Positions 1-14,162 of a stretch of 64,000 nt of DNA are shown here, in pieces. The position numbers were made by a program, and so were the translations under genes. The number at the start of each line of letters is the position of its first letter. Position 1 is the first letter of the stretch. This DNA is from Druceiella hillmani (taxonomy: Eukaryota; Arthropoda; Insecta; Lepidoptera; Hepialidae). The notes below the pieces were generated by a model that did not search any database, was not told the DNA's origin, and saw nothing but the letters and a program-made list of their open reading frames with translations. The stretch lies in contig JAYKKI010000060.1 of NCBI GenBank assembly GCA_039881145.1, positions 11,990,501-12,054,500 on the forward strand, written 5' to 3'.

Positions 1-1940
1 TTGAAGGAGTTATTAAGAATAGCCTCAAAAGTCCTTTTTTGTAAGGTTAGCTAGTATATCTTCAGACATAAATACTTAATATGTAAAGAGAAACATATGC
101 TGCCACCTCTATTTTCCATGCTATTACATCTAAAATTATAAAAATATAAATAAGTCTACTTAAGTATCATAGGAAAATTAGAGCGACTATCTTAGTTCAT
201 ATAACTTTTCAAATATGCACAGTGTTTTAATGCCTGTGAAATATATAGCAAGTGATTAATTTACGTTGTGAAAAATTAATGTATGCAAATAGTTTAACAG
301 AAATGTTATGTATCTTTAAATGTTTACAAGTGTGTAAATCTGTACGAACTTTCAAAGTGTAAGTTCTACTCGTAATTGACTTATAAGTATTATTCAATAT
401 TAGGAGAGAAAACAAAGAAATAAACAGGGAAAAACATTTAAAAATATCAAACGTTTCTGAATTAATTAATCGTTGATATTTGTTACATAAATGTTTCAAT
501 AGAAAAACGGCGAATATGAAAAAATTGGTAATGTTTATGATTTTTACTTTTCGGTTTAGAGAAAAACAAGCACATAAGTTTTACAATGAAAATATGTATA
601 AATCAAAAGTATACAACGAAATTCCTGTTTGTCAATAAAACCCCTCTCAAACACATTTTAAAATAAAATATAACAATAAACACTAGACACATGCATTAAA
701 AGAGTAGATATTAAAATTGAACCTAGGTAGTATCTGATGCATAGTTTTCATCGGAAATCGATATAAAACTATATTTACTACAACTCCGTTCGTACAGATT
801 AAATAATGGTACCGTATCATTTGGAAAACGGACACTACGAATGATATGTCCATTATTTTTCACAGCTACTAAAAGTGGTTTTTGAGTATTATATAATATC
901 ACTAGAGTTTTAAAAAATATTTGTCTACAAAAGAAATTTTCATAACTATACAAATTTTCTTTTTGGAATATAACCTTAAACTTGTGCGATATATTCTAGT
1001 GAAAATAAGCAACATGATGATTTTGTGTATGCGTCAGAGTAAATGTTTGAATAATTTTTGTGCAACCTTTCTGGGCACGTAAAGTTTTACATGACAGTGT
1101 TACATAAGGTTTTCACCATTTTTCGTCCCATATAGATTTGAAGTTCAGAAAACAAATTGCGGAGGAAGACAGCTTTCCAAACATAGAATTCTATTTTCTG
1201 AGGAGTTCTGTATAGTTGAAGTGTTAGTTAATTTTGTATGTTAGCTTAGAGAAAGCCGTAGCTCTGGTAAAAAAATCGCTTGGACAAGTAATATTTTAGC
1301 TCGGAAAAATATTTTTCAATTAAAGCAATTACTCATAACATGTCATTATGCTAGTTGTACACATACTTAAAATATAACAATCAAAGTATTATAATACCAT
1401 GTGCCACATGAACATATATATAAATGAAGTTACATATTGTATCCGATTTTCGCTTTACTTGTGAAAGTAGATAGCCAAAGATAATCTCAAAAATGTAATC
1501 ATAGTTGCAAAAAATAAATATATTTAAATACAGATTTTTGAATATAGCTTTTATCTTTTCATGTATTTCCAGATAAAAACCAGTCATTTAAGGGGTTTAA
1601 ATAAAAAGCGATGAGGTTTAGAAAAAACTTAGAATTTTAGTGTTTTACATTAAAACGATAAAGCAGTGCGATTAATATTTAGACATAATATCAAAATTTT
1701 AAGAATGAATGATATTTTCAAAAATAAACTACAGAATTTAAAATTTAATTTTGTTTAAGCTCCTGAATTATACAATATAATAAGCTCTAGGGCCTAAAAC
1801 GAATGTTTTGAAAATGCGCCCTAATTAACTAACCGTCGCTATAACGGGTGGTTGTTTACATCCTTTTTCATTTATGCGTCGCACTTTACCTTTCACATCA
1901 GGCTATGTGGTTAGCCCATTTTTTTTGTAAATATTTGTTA
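1..1940. other. AT-rich stretch, no gene recognised
   Basis: Very AT-rich DNA with stop codons dense in all six frames. The open frames present (for example 227-499 and 723-953 on the minus strand) are short, lack any recognisable motif and have the lysine, isoleucine and phenylalanine bias expected from random AT-rich sequence. I see no repeat array here. A slightly less AT-rich patch at about 1780-1920 has no feature I can name. Confidence 0.6.
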
Positions 1941-1949
1941 TCATTTAAC

Positions 1950-2060
1950 AAAAAATGAGTTCAGTACGAAGCACAGGGGTGGAGAGAGACAGAACAGGGG
2001 GCGATATATGTATCGGACGTGAGGTTTGCACGAAGATCGGCGTGCATTTCGCAGCGACTC
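1950..2060. repeat. GC-richer fragment next to a tandem array
   Basis: About 110 bp with clearly higher GC than its surroundings, including a gagagagaca-type purine run and several CG dinucleotides. It directly abuts the 141-bp tandem array. A similar GC-rich fragment (5445-5570) sits at the edge of another tandem array, so both may be ends of interspersed elements that carry internal tandem repeats. No family is recognised. Confidence 0.35.
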
Positions 2061-2070
2061 CAAAAAATAT

Positions 2071-2636
2071 AAATTACTAGTAAACTCCTAAATACATCGA
2101 CCTTAATTGTTATTACCGTACTTACTTATTGTATATAATACTTGTTTTAACTTTTGAGTGCTTTAAAAGAGCGTTTATTTTTTAGATGACATTTTTTTCC
2201 CTTTGAAGATGTAAATTACTAGTAAATCATTAAATACGTTGACCTTAGTTGTTATTATAATACTTAGTCAGTGTGAATATTGCTTGTTTTAACTTTTCAG
2301 TGCTTTATGAGAGCGTTTATTTTTTACATGGTATTTTTTCTCTTTTAAGATATAAATTACCAGTAAACTCTTAAATACATTGACCTTAATTGTTATCGCA
2401 ATACTTACTCATTGTAAATACTACTTGTTTTAACTTTTCATTGCTTTGTAAGAGCGTTTATTTTTTAGATGACATTTTTTCCCTTTTAAGATGTAAAGTA
2501 CTAGTAAATCATTAAATACGTTGACCTTAATTGTTATTATAATACTTAGTCATTGTGAATATTGCTTCTTTAACTTTTCAATGCTTTATGAGAGCGTTTA
2601 TTTTTTAGATGCTATTTTTTCCCTTTTAAGTCTTTA
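2071..2636. repeat. 141-bp tandem repeat, four copies, ABAB order
   Basis: Four consecutive units start near 2071, 2213, 2354 and 2495 (spacings 142, 141, 141). Each starts with an 'aaattactagtaaa'-type motif and ends with 'gagcgtttattttt' and a cccttt-type tract. Units 1 and 3 share variants such as 'taaactcctaaatacat', while units 2 and 4 share 'taaatcattaaatacgtt' and 'atacttagtca'. The array therefore appears to be a duplicated dimer of about 282 bp rather than four independent monomer copies. Confidence 0.9.
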
Positions 2637-2639
2637 ACT

Positions 2640-4776
<2,137 letters not shown>

Positions 4777-4779
4777 TGT

Positions 4780-5420
4780 TACTTATCAACATTTTGCTTA
4801 GCTAACGTGATAAATAACTTATTGACTCTTGAACCGAGTTCCGATGCGTAATAATTTCAAAACACAAAGAACGTATTCCTATCAGTTTAAACTTATACCA
4901 ATCTAAAATTGTCACATATTTGTTTTTACTTGTTTACATAATTATTTTTAATTAAATATATTTTATTACTTACCGACATTTTGCTTAACTAACACGATAA
5001 ATAACTCATTTACACTTAAACCCAACTCCGATGCGTAATAGTTACAAAACACAAAGCACGTATGCCTATTAGTTTAAACTTGTACCAGTCTAAAATTGTC
5101 ACATATTTGTTTTTAATTGTTAACATATTTATTATAAATTATGTATATTTTATTACTATAAGGCATTTTGCTTAATTAACGCGATAAATTATTTACATTT
5201 GAACCGAGTTTAAAATTGACATATATTTGTTTTTATTTGTTGACATATTTATTATTAATTATGTATATTTTAATACCAAAAGGCATTTTGCTTAATTAAC
5301 GCGATAAATAACTTATTTACACTTGAACCGAGTTTAGACGCGTAATAATTTCAAAACACAAAGCACGTATTCCTACCAGTTTAAACTTTTCCCAGTCTAA
5401 AATTGTCATATATTTGTTTT
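4780..5420. repeat. 187-bp tandem repeat with an internally deleted copy
   Basis: The motif 'attttgctta' recurs at 4791, 4978, 5165 and 5285. The first two spacings are 187 bp; the third is 120 bp because unit 3 lost about 67 bp between 'gaaccgagtt' and 'taaaattg'. Unit 4 has that section again. Shared landmarks in full units are 'gcgtaata', 'aaaacacaaag' and 'cagtttaaact'. The array lies between the TA microsatellite and the GC-rich fragment that follows it. Confidence 0.9.
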
Positions 5421-5444
5421 TACCGGTTTAAACGTCACATATTG

Positions 5445-5570
5445 CCGCGTGCTTTTACTTGTTTTGGACGTGAGCGGCGGCGGAAAGAATGCGAGAGTCA
5501 CCCCAATCGCCCGCGCGTTTTGACTGCGACTAGCAATGCCTAAGACTGGCGCGTGTAAGTTATCTCGCCC
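5445..5570. repeat. GC-rich fragment closing the 187-bp array
   Basis: About 125 bp with many CG dinucleotides ('gtgagcggcggcgg', 'cgcccgcgcg') in an otherwise AT-rich region. It begins where the tandem repeat stops. It could be the end of an interspersed element with the array inside it. Family unknown. Confidence 0.35.
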
Positions 5571-5990
5571 TAGTCATAAAATCACAATGACAAAAATAAC
5601 ACCTAATAACGCGAAATATATTCAATAATAATATTATTATTGTGCCGTAATAAGTTTTGTATAATTTAAAAAAACGACAAAAAATGCAGAACAAATATAT
5701 GCAGAAAGCGCTGCTACAATGTAATGAAATAGTGAAGGAAAATCCTGTCAACGAGTGGAACGGGGGTTCTGTAAATATTTAGGCATTTAATGGTTCATAA
5801 TATTCCTATCAAAATGTTTAAAAAACTTAAAATTTTTAGAACGAAAATATTTTGCCTTCTATATTTTTCACACACATAAAACTATATAAAAAATATATTT
5901 TTATGTGATATAACTATAAATTAATGATATTTGACTCTTACTTGCTTCTTGCCAAATTTTATTATTCTAGTAAAAAGGGAAGTACTCTGT
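5571..5990. other. AT-rich stretch, nothing recognised
   Basis: No repeat, gene or RNA signal seen. A 63-codon minus-strand frame (5560-5751) has no motif. Confidence 0.5.
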
Positions 5991-5999
5991 AGGCTTTTA

Positions 6000-6262
6000 T
6001 TTACTCGCGAGTTTCAAAATATGTGACATAAATTGCCATATTTTTAGGATTCTATTTGATTGCGTTGACTTAGAAGTTTGATTTCCAGTTCCAAGTGACC
6101 ATAGGCGTAAGTATATGATATCAATTTAAACATGATTCCTCAATGTATTCCTGAGAAAAAAGGTCTTGATAGAACCATAGACAGACAAACATGCAGATAG
6201 ACGGGCGAAAAACAAAATGATCCTATAAGCGTTCCTTTTTTCGTTTTAAGGTACGGAATCAG
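6000..6262 (-). mobile_element. Lepidopteran interspersed repeat, reverse orientation
   Basis: Read on the minus strand, 6262-6155 gives a 'ggtacggaa'-like motif on the complement, then 'ggaacgcttataggatca', a 'ttttgtttttcgcccgtct' stretch and a 'gtctgtc'-rich run. That order (…GTACC…aaaggaac…ttataggatcac…gtctgtctgtc…) is a common interspersed repeat in lepidopteran genomes. Further left, 'tgaccataggcgtaagtatatgatatc' on the plus strand fits the same element. It is diverged and has no coding capacity. Its forward relative is at 56505-57100. Family name not assigned. Confidence 0.6.
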
Positions 6263-6518
6263 ATTTCATAGCGATACACTTTTGAAATATGGAATTATTT
6301 CGCTGGATGTTAAACCGTAATGTGTTATTCGCTGTCAAGTTCTATCCCCATAAAGAATAAATCATCCATAATTACTCCGCCCAACTGGATATAAACATCT
6401 GTGTTTGCAAAATAATCCATTAAAATTCTTAGAACGCAAAGCGTTTATCTTGAAAAACCGACAAACTTGTTCAAAGCAAGTTGGAATGAGATCGTAACAC
6501 TTCAAGTATCCTATTAAA

Positions 6519-6797
6519 TGGCATTTGGAAAGCTAGATGTCGAAATCTCATACGATTGTAGAAAAATATATTCTTATTTTTGCTATTGGTATAGTCAATG
6601 TTATGATTGGTCTGGAAGAAGCAACGAAGTGGAAAATTATACAACTTTCAAATGACGAAGTTCAAGGTTTATCAATTGAATGGTCAGTTATCACAATAAA
6701 ATAATTAAAAACTAAAAATCAAATGAACTTATTGCTATGCAATTCGACAAGTCAACAGATGTGACAGAATTTTTATGTTTTTCCATAGGAATGCTAT
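6519..6797 (+). pseudogene. hAT-type transposase fragment, broken
   Basis: One plus-strand frame reads ...SKSHTIVEKYILIFA..., then IGLEEATKWKIIQLSNDEVQ, and after a frame change of about 60 bp further on, LIAMQFDKSTDVTEFLCFS. This order (HTI..., a helix before 'LSND', then 'ALQLDESTDV'-like) is characteristic of the conserved core of hAT-superfamily transposases of the ZBED/SCAND3-like group; the D of FDKSTDV corresponds to the first catalytic Asp region. In-frame stops (before MSKSHT and in the linker) and at least one frameshift show it is dead. No BED zinc finger or C-terminal dimerisation domain is seen, so most of the gene is gone. Terminal inverted repeats not found. Confidence 0.72.
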
Positions 6798-6799
6798 AG

Positions 6800-7830
6800 A
6801 TTAATTAAAGAAAACATATGCTATTTCACAAATAAATATTAGGACATGTAATTAGAAAAGAAACTTTTTGAATTTTTATTTAGATACCATAAAACTACAT
6901 GTTTATATGTATAGTTTTTTGCTGATGAAATTTGTCATCGTCAAAAAATTAGGTCGGGGAAATTTATTAAATTAAAAAAATTGTTTTTTTACTAAAGTGT
7001 TACTTTTACCGTATCTTGCTAAATGTTGCACGATTATCGAAACTCTCTTAGAAGATTTCCTAATTATTCGAAAAAAATCCCTTTTCGTGCCAAAAATGTG
7101 GCACTAAAGATTTAGCACTAAGATTTATTTGGAACAAAAATACATAATTATTTTTTTTAAATAAATTGGAATTAAAAATAAATTTCTTTATCAATATCAA
7201 TGAATATAATTCACAAAATAAAAGGTGACGAATTACGTGACCGCTAAATAATTCCAACGATATCTTCAAGCTGTACACCCGACATAAAGATATTTTAAAT
7301 TCGGAGCCCAAAATATGAAAATGTCCTTAAAATATATACTTAGTAAACATATAATGATATAGAGGCACAACACATTTTTCAAAATAGCTAGTATAAATAG
7401 TATTCAGATATAAATAAAGTTAATAGAGAAGCAAAATCGATCCTCAGTTTAGAAATGGCAATGATTTGGCAGTTTTAAAAATGTGGGAAAAACTTATATT
7501 ATATGAATAGTGCACAAACGACACATAATTAAAATGGAATTTTAAAACACTTACACATACATAATTCTACCCCGCATTTCCTTTCACCGCCTAAAGCAAA
7601 ATACGCTTTTCCATTAGATATGTTTATGTACCTATAAAATTTTAAAAGCGTATGAATGTATATATTTTTAAAATTATGCGCCATATTCATTATAGGATCT
7701 GCCATATTCATTTTGTTGTGACGTTATATAACGTAAGACATTCTCGGGATCAATACATTGATAAAGAAACTTCATATATTAAAATCAATTAAGCCGGTTG
7801 AATGCTAAGTCTCACACACATATAATAGTC
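6800..7830. other. AT-rich stretch, no gene recognised
   Basis: Follows the hAT fragment and could include the rest of a decayed element, but I can read no further transposase motifs. Minus-strand frames at 7060-7311 and 7529-7711 are short and motif-free. 'cctgccatattcattat'-type direct duplication near 7675-7715 is minor. Confidence 0.5.
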
Positions 7831-7831
7831 T

Positions 7832-7949
<118 letters not shown>

Positions 7950-8149
7950 AAGAGGCACAAGGCTAAAGGTAAAAAATTTCTATCGTAAATGGGCAAAGAA
8001 ATATTTTTAATTAATTACTTTATAGAAGAAGTAAATACGGTTATAATGTTTCTATATTAATTAAACCAATTAAAATATTAGGTAGCTTTCAATATAATAA
8101 TAAAATCAGCGTTATTCTTTGTTGTTGAAATGCTCTTTATTTTTTTTTT

Positions 8150-8620
8150 ACCGACTTCAAAAAAGGGGAACGTTCTCTATTCGTCGGAATCTTTTTATTT
8201 GTGTATGTTCGGCGATAATTCTTTAACAAGTAGACGGATTTCATTGATTTTTTATTATTTGAAAGAAAGTGCTTTGGGAATAGTTTCATATAAATATGAG
8301 GATAATCTGATGATAAGGTCTGGTAATGAACGATGGAACTCTTTAACGGGTTATAGTAAGTAAAAAGCTATTCAATATATTTGCTACTGGTAGTTGTTAC
8401 TTTGCAAAATAACTGCACCATTGACCAGGTTAGGGTCCAATGTTGAGTTGTGAAGGTGGATAATACAAATCCTTAACGGATGGCAGTAAATTAATCGTGA
8501 TCCAACATATTTCATACTGGTTAGTTATTATTTTAGTTATTAATTTGCAAAATCTGATTTTGGATTTCGGAAATGGAGAATGGAACTCATCAATGGTTAA
8601 CAGCTAACCACTGGTGGTTA
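8150..8620 (+). mobile_element. Lepidopteran 'ACCGACTTCAAAAAA' element
   Basis: Starts with 'ccgacttcaaaaaagg', then an 'ggaatctttttatttg' tract, 'tatgttcggcgataattc' and 'aatctgatgat...ggaactc'. This order is a widespread non-autonomous repeat in Lepidoptera. A second copy with the same order lies at 14163-14365. A section of about 130 bp is repeated inside it: '...taacggg/taacgga...agtaa...catatttgctactgg/catactgg...tttgcaaaat' at about 8345-8410 and 8470-8552. The 77-codon frame at 8130-8363 is inside the repeat and is not a gene. Confidence 0.65.
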
Positions 8621-8836
8621 CTACTGTCGCTTCTTTTTTGGGTGTTGTCGATAACCCACTTTAGACAAAGAGTTAATTTTCTATAAATAGATTTTGACCG
8701 TGAGTTTTAATAGTTACGCAATATTTAAAAAAAGAAAATAACGGAAGTTTTGTTACAGTGTGATGACTAATATCGTTAGAGGTAAATATTTTATTTTATA
8801 AGATATTACAATTATAAAATAAAATATATTTTAAAA

Positions 8837-9200
8837 ACCGACTTCAAAAAGGTTACCTAAAAACAAAAAAAAATGTTAATTCAAAATAGATGGACCTACT
8901 TATTCGCAATAAATTATTAAATTATTTTTAAAGTCGGTGCCAGCACTGCCAATCAACTTAAACAAATGCTAAATTTTATATCATAAGTGCTTCCTTTAGG
9001 AATCTATTTCGTATTGTGAGAACATTAGAGGGTTTTAAATATACATTATAAATCAAATTAAATGTTAAATTTGTTTAAGTTGGTTGATAGTGATGGCACC
9101 TCCCTTAAACACAAGACACAGTTATTTATTGCGAACAAGTAGGTGCCTATTTTGAATTAATAATTTTTTTGTCTTCCATACCAACCTTTTTGAAGTTGGT
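8837..9200. mobile_element. Foldback element with long inverted repeats
   Basis: The left end 'accgacttcaaaaaggtt' pairs with the right end, whose reverse complement is 'accaacttcaaaaaggtt'. Further in, left 'taattcaaaatag' and 'cttattcgcaataa' pair with right-arm counterparts, then left 'caatcaacttaaacaaat' pairs with 'atttgtttaagttggttg'. Arms of about 155 bp flank a spacer of about 50 bp, with many mismatches. It shares its tip with the 8150 element and is a MITE-like non-autonomous transposon. No coding potential. Confidence 0.75.
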
Positions 9201-9645
9201 CTTCAAAAAAAATTTTTTTCAATTCTAAACGGAAAAAGACAAATTTTAAGTAACAGAAGAGTTTCACTAACTTTTCCACTAATATAAAATTTACATATTT
9301 TAAGTTTCTTAACATAAATAAATTTCACTATTCACTAAAAATATTTTTTATTTCTAGATGTTAGAATTTATTTTCAAGTTTACAAATGTATATTTTAAGC
9401 TAAAACACGAAGTTAACAACTTTCAGAAGCAAAAATATTAAAATATACTATTTAAGAGTATCTAGCTCGATTAGGAAAAAATTAAAACTTAAGCTGACCC
9501 GGATTTAATCAAACAGGTCCGAAAATAATAATTATAATTATAAAATTCACAAAGTACGTCAAGCTACTTCATAAAATTAAATGTTATAGGAAAAACTTTA
9601 AAATATGTAGCAGATATTGAAAAACTTTATTTCCTAACTTCATCA
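9201..9645. other. AT-rich stretch, nothing recognised
   Basis: No gene, array or recognisable transposon between the foldback element and the 178-bp tandem array. Confidence 0.5.
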
Positions 9646-9649
9646 TTTA

Positions 9650-10200
9650 ACATACATCCTCTCTTGGCTGGGAGAAAACAGCCTGGAAAGTAAAATTACA
9701 ATATCTTATTTATAGCTCAAAATGGAGCTTTTTCACGACCTTGTTTCCCTTTCATAACATTTTTATTCATCGTTATATTTGACATGTTGTTCCAATTTGT
9801 GATATAGAGTCTTTAATATAACACCATCATCTAATCCTATTGTGTGTGGGAGAAAACAGCCTGGAAAAGTGAAATTGCAGTATCATATTTATCGCTCAAA
9901 ATCAAGGCTTTTTACTATCTTGTTTCCATTTTATAAGCATTTCTATTCATAATTCGATTTAATATATTGTTCCAATTTGGGATCTACAATCTTAAATACA
10001 GCGCCTTCATTTAAGCCTACTATGTGTGGGAGAAAACAGCCTGGAAAAGTGAAATTACACTATCCTATTTATAGCTCAAAATTAGGCCTTTTTACTATCT
10101 TGTTTCCATTTCATAAGCATTTCTATTCATCATTCGATTTGACATATTGTTCCAATTTGGGATATACAATCTTTAATATGGTGCCTTCATCTAAGCCTGC
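9650..10200. repeat. 178-180-bp tandem repeat, three copies
   Basis: The motif 'ggagaaaacagcctggaaa' recurs at 9671, 9849 and 10029. Each unit carries 'tatttatagctcaaaat', 'ttgtttcc', 'catttttattcat' and 'attgttccaattt' in order. Units 2 and 3 are closer to each other than to unit 1. A 114-codon plus-strand frame (9977-10321) runs through unit 3 and its flank but has no counterpart in units 1 and 2. Confidence 0.9.
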
Positions 10201-10690
10201 TGTCACTACAAACATGCAATTAAAGAGCCTACTTATTCTTCCAAAAAGGCCCAATAGATTATATATAGAAGCCAACCCAGGCATTAGCGATATCGCCGAA
10301 AGCTTTCATCACAATATCTAATATCCACTACACGTGTCAAACAACGTAACATCCCTAAAACACTTATTGAGCTTACTTATCAGCTCTTTATTACATCGAG
10401 TGGCCCGGTCGGCAGAATGATAAAGTCAATTTAATATATTATATAAAAAAGGACTTTCGAGATGATATTTGACACTCTCATAGATAACGATAGTGCTGTC
10501 GGTAAACGGCAGAGGATTAAAAGGAACGTTATCAGGCATTTAATTAACTCTCTTCACGTATATATGAGACACTGCTCTAATAGATATAAATTACACAACA
10601 AATATAGCTGCTTATGTACAGTATACAGATTAAATAAGCCTTTTTCGCGAGGAACACTTCGGTCTTAAAAGCTTTTGTAAAACTTTTAGG
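10201..10690. other. Less AT-rich unique segment, unknown
   Basis: About 490 bp with noticeably more GC than its neighbours, starting at the end of the tandem array ('cctgctgtcactacaaacatg'). It contains a 68-codon plus-strand frame (10462-10668) with no motif I know. I see no transposon hallmark. It could be a conserved non-coding element, an untranslated exon or an unknown repeat; nothing here decides between them. Confidence 0.3.
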
Positions 10691-11023
10691 GAAGTGTTCT
10701 TTTGTTATTTTAAATAAAATGTGTTTCAAAGTGAATAACAAAGTTCTTTCAAAAAAATTTTAAAATGTAAAACGAAAATATAAATATTTAATGAGTCCTT
10801 TCATAATACCGATTATATTAAATTAAATGCGCAACAATATTTACGCCTATTTTGATAACTAATATACAAGTTATAGTAATAATTTTTGTGTCTCCCTTGT
10901 CCACGTATGGATTAGTATTCAAACTGTAGCTCAAAAGATTATTTAGAATTTTATAATAATTTACGGAGATGCCACTTGTGTTTTTCTTTTTCTTAAAAAA
11001 ACTTCACTTTTTTAAATGAATCG

Positions 11024-11053
11024 ATATATATATATATACATATATATATATAT
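11024..11053. repeat. Short (TA)n microsatellite
   Basis: Alternating TA interrupted once by C, about 30 bp. Confidence 0.9.
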
Positions 11054-12859
11054 CCAAAACTATCGGTCGCCTAGGAATTTCTTTTCCGACTATAGCCAAA
11101 ATGATGTTAATGTAATCCCATTAAGACCATGAGAGACATTATGAATTTTACAACAGTTGAAATACAACATTAAAGCCACAATTTAAATCTACTGAATGAA
11201 AATAATTCACGGTTGAAAGATTTATACTTACAAACAAAACTTAGTTATATGCCTATCTATATTTATAATACAATCTGATTAAATTTTAGTATGTGTTGTT
11301 GCATAAAAGCGAAAACTTATTAATGTCGTCAACAAAGTAGTATTTTTACGGTGAAAATAAAAACAGTTTCAAAACTTACTTTGTAAGAATGTTATTAAAA
11401 AAATGGTCAAATTAACCAACGGATATATTTTGATTTAAATCGATATTTAAAAAAAAATCTAAATTAGAACTCTCTAAGTTTTTATTAAATATAACCATAA
11501 AACTCTAGAGAACGAGATCCCATAAACTCTATAGAACGAGATAATCCTCGTATTATTAGGTGTGTCCATAGCAAGAGAACTTAAGAATAGAACAGAATTT
11601 TGCTCACATGTTTTTACTGACATAAAACCTTAGTCCATAAGTCACCAGCTTAATATTATCCTTTTATTATTTTACTGTCAATACTATTACTAGCTGTAAG
11701 AGAACCAGACTTAACCTTGTCTTTAAAATTTTCAAAAACTAATGCATACGGCCATTAAGCTCCTTTATATCCGTTAACGGTGAAAAACGGCCAATCAAGA
11801 CGTATTAAATTTTCCCGTTCATTTTTCTAACTAATGGCTAAATTGTTTCTCTAAATTCTTGGCCATATAATTCTCAATAACCAATTAATACTATTCTTTA
11901 AGAAAAAAATACGTATTTTACAGTTCTCAATATACGAAACTCCACGTTATAGCAACAAAACTTTTTTTTATTGTTCCTTGTTCTTCTCTAAATAATTGTA
12001 TTGTTAATATATAAGCTGTAATCCGTAAACAATCTTACTCAGTAGAAAATATTTACTAAATATTCCTATATGGATATGGCTGATCATTTCACCTGATTAA
12101 CTATACAAAATTGATATTTAACAGAATGTGATTTCATAAATTTTTTGGAAAATGAAAAAAATACTTCAATTTTTTTCCATTTTTGAAAAAATAAAAAAAT
12201 ACTTAACAACATAGCATGAATGATATTCTAAAACCCATGCAAAATATTGAAAAATGTGAAAACTAACAAAGAAATTATCCAAAAAAAAGTTATCAAATTT
12301 AATTTATGGAGATTTATATACCCTTTAAATGATAAGCATTTAAATAACAGAATTATTTTGAGCATATTTATAGATTTTCAAAAGCATTTGTCTGGATATG
12401 GCGGGCATATCACACGTTATCCCATTTGCCCATGTATCCTTGGTTAAATATGGGAATATATGTTAAAATTTTGTCAATGAAATTATTTATTTAATATTAT
12501 AACTATCGATAAGCAAATATATTTTATATCGAATGGTTTTAACGGTTTTGAAAATTACAGTAGTTTTCAAGTAAAACCATGTAAAATTTAATGATGGTAT
12601 TTTTCCGTAAGTAGTTATTTTACATTTTTAAAATAAAAGACTATTCAAAAGAATGTCACAACACCAAAAATCAATAGGCCATTTAACAGAAAGTGATTTC
12701 GTAGAAACCTTATTTCAGAAGTACATTTCATTTTTATTTCAATTTTTAGTAACTTTTTACACCATGAAATGAAAGGAGGGATTGTCATGAAAACTGATGA
12801 AGATTATTATGCGATTATTAAAACAATTAGATTTCACAGCACTAATTAATGTCAGCATG

Positions 12860-12861
<2 letters not shown>

Positions 12862-12905
<44 letters not shown>
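12862..12905. repeat. (TA)n microsatellite
   Basis: Pure alternating TA, about 44 bp. Confidence 0.95.
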
Positions 12906-12908
<3 letters not shown>

Positions 12909-14162
12909 CATATAATTTAAGATATAATATTATATAAGGCTGGTGATATAATATCTTAAATTTTGTGAATTCTAAACGATTAAAAATTTAATTCCTTAAT
13001 ACTCTTATGTAATAAATCATCAAAATTTAAACGTGTTGATGACAAAAAAACATTAGTTGAAACGATCTTAGCTAAGAGCTTTAAATATGCTAAACCAGCC
13101 GATGAAAGTTTTTTCACTTACGCCAATAATACAATTTGCCTACGAGGACTATTTTGTCCGTATAAATCTTTTTAACCGTATATTGCCAAAATTTTCTGTA
13201 TGTATATTTGTTTTTTTAATACATATTAAATATTGTTTCTAAATTGCCATGTCTAACATCATTTTATGAGCTTCTCATGTATTAGATTGAAATATTTCAA
13301 GCACAATTTCTGAGTAAAGAACGTTTTTGATATCCAAACATAAAAAGCTACTTAAAGAGCAAATAATTTCCATTACTAGCATAAAAATGTAAATTTGTCC
13401 TCATTTGACAGTAATTTGAATATTTTTCAGAAGACGTATAACAAGTTTTCTGCTAGTTATGTTTGCCATAAACATGAAACTAGGTTTAATGATCGAAAAA
13501 TAGGCAAAATGTTAAAACATTTTACATAGATAAGGGTTATTTCGGCAGTATTTGAAGGTATATTTAGTGATGCAAGGTAATGTAAGTACTTTTTATTATA
13601 ATTTGTTTGAATAACAATACTGAATTAAAATATATTTCTTTGCGACATATCACAATATTATAAGTAAGTTCTTATGAGAATATGAAATCATTTATAATAT
13701 TACACAGAACTAATGATTTTCTAAGTTTGTTAATCTTTCACTCAATGGTAAAATTACTAGTCTGTTATATTTTTGATTATTACAATCATAATGGCCTAAT
13801 TTTTTTTTAGAGTTATTAAAAAATTAAGTGCATTTGTGTATCTCAATATTTATTTTTCACACTTTTATCGTGATTTTAAAAGAAATCTATGTTAAGGCTA
13901 ATTGGCAGAAATATATGGTTACTGGTGTACTATATATTATTTTTGATAGTATATCCAGTACAATTAATTGATAACTGTATGGATATCCTTTCGATGTTGG
14001 CATCTATTTCATCCTACACCCATAAATTTCATGTTGGCATCTGAAGTCAAATATAACTTTATAATCCTTAAGTAAAAATAAATATTTTTTTATTATTCTC
14101 ATGTATTGTGTGATCCGGTTTCTCTTAACTCGGTGTTTTCTTTGTGATTTATTGCTATAAAA

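Larger units (their letters stand above)
10691..14160. other. AT-rich stretch with two small TA arrays
   Basis: About 3.5 kb without a gene or recognised transposon. It contains short TA microsatellites at 11024-11053 and 12862-12905. A local direct duplication of 'gatgttggcatct'-like sequence occurs near 13995-14042. The 66-codon frame at 12247-12447 has no motif. Confidence 0.5.

Noticed and set aside
9977..10321. 114-codon plus-strand frame
   Set aside because: It runs through one unit of a tandem repeat and into the flank; the other units do not keep the frame open and no domain is recognised.
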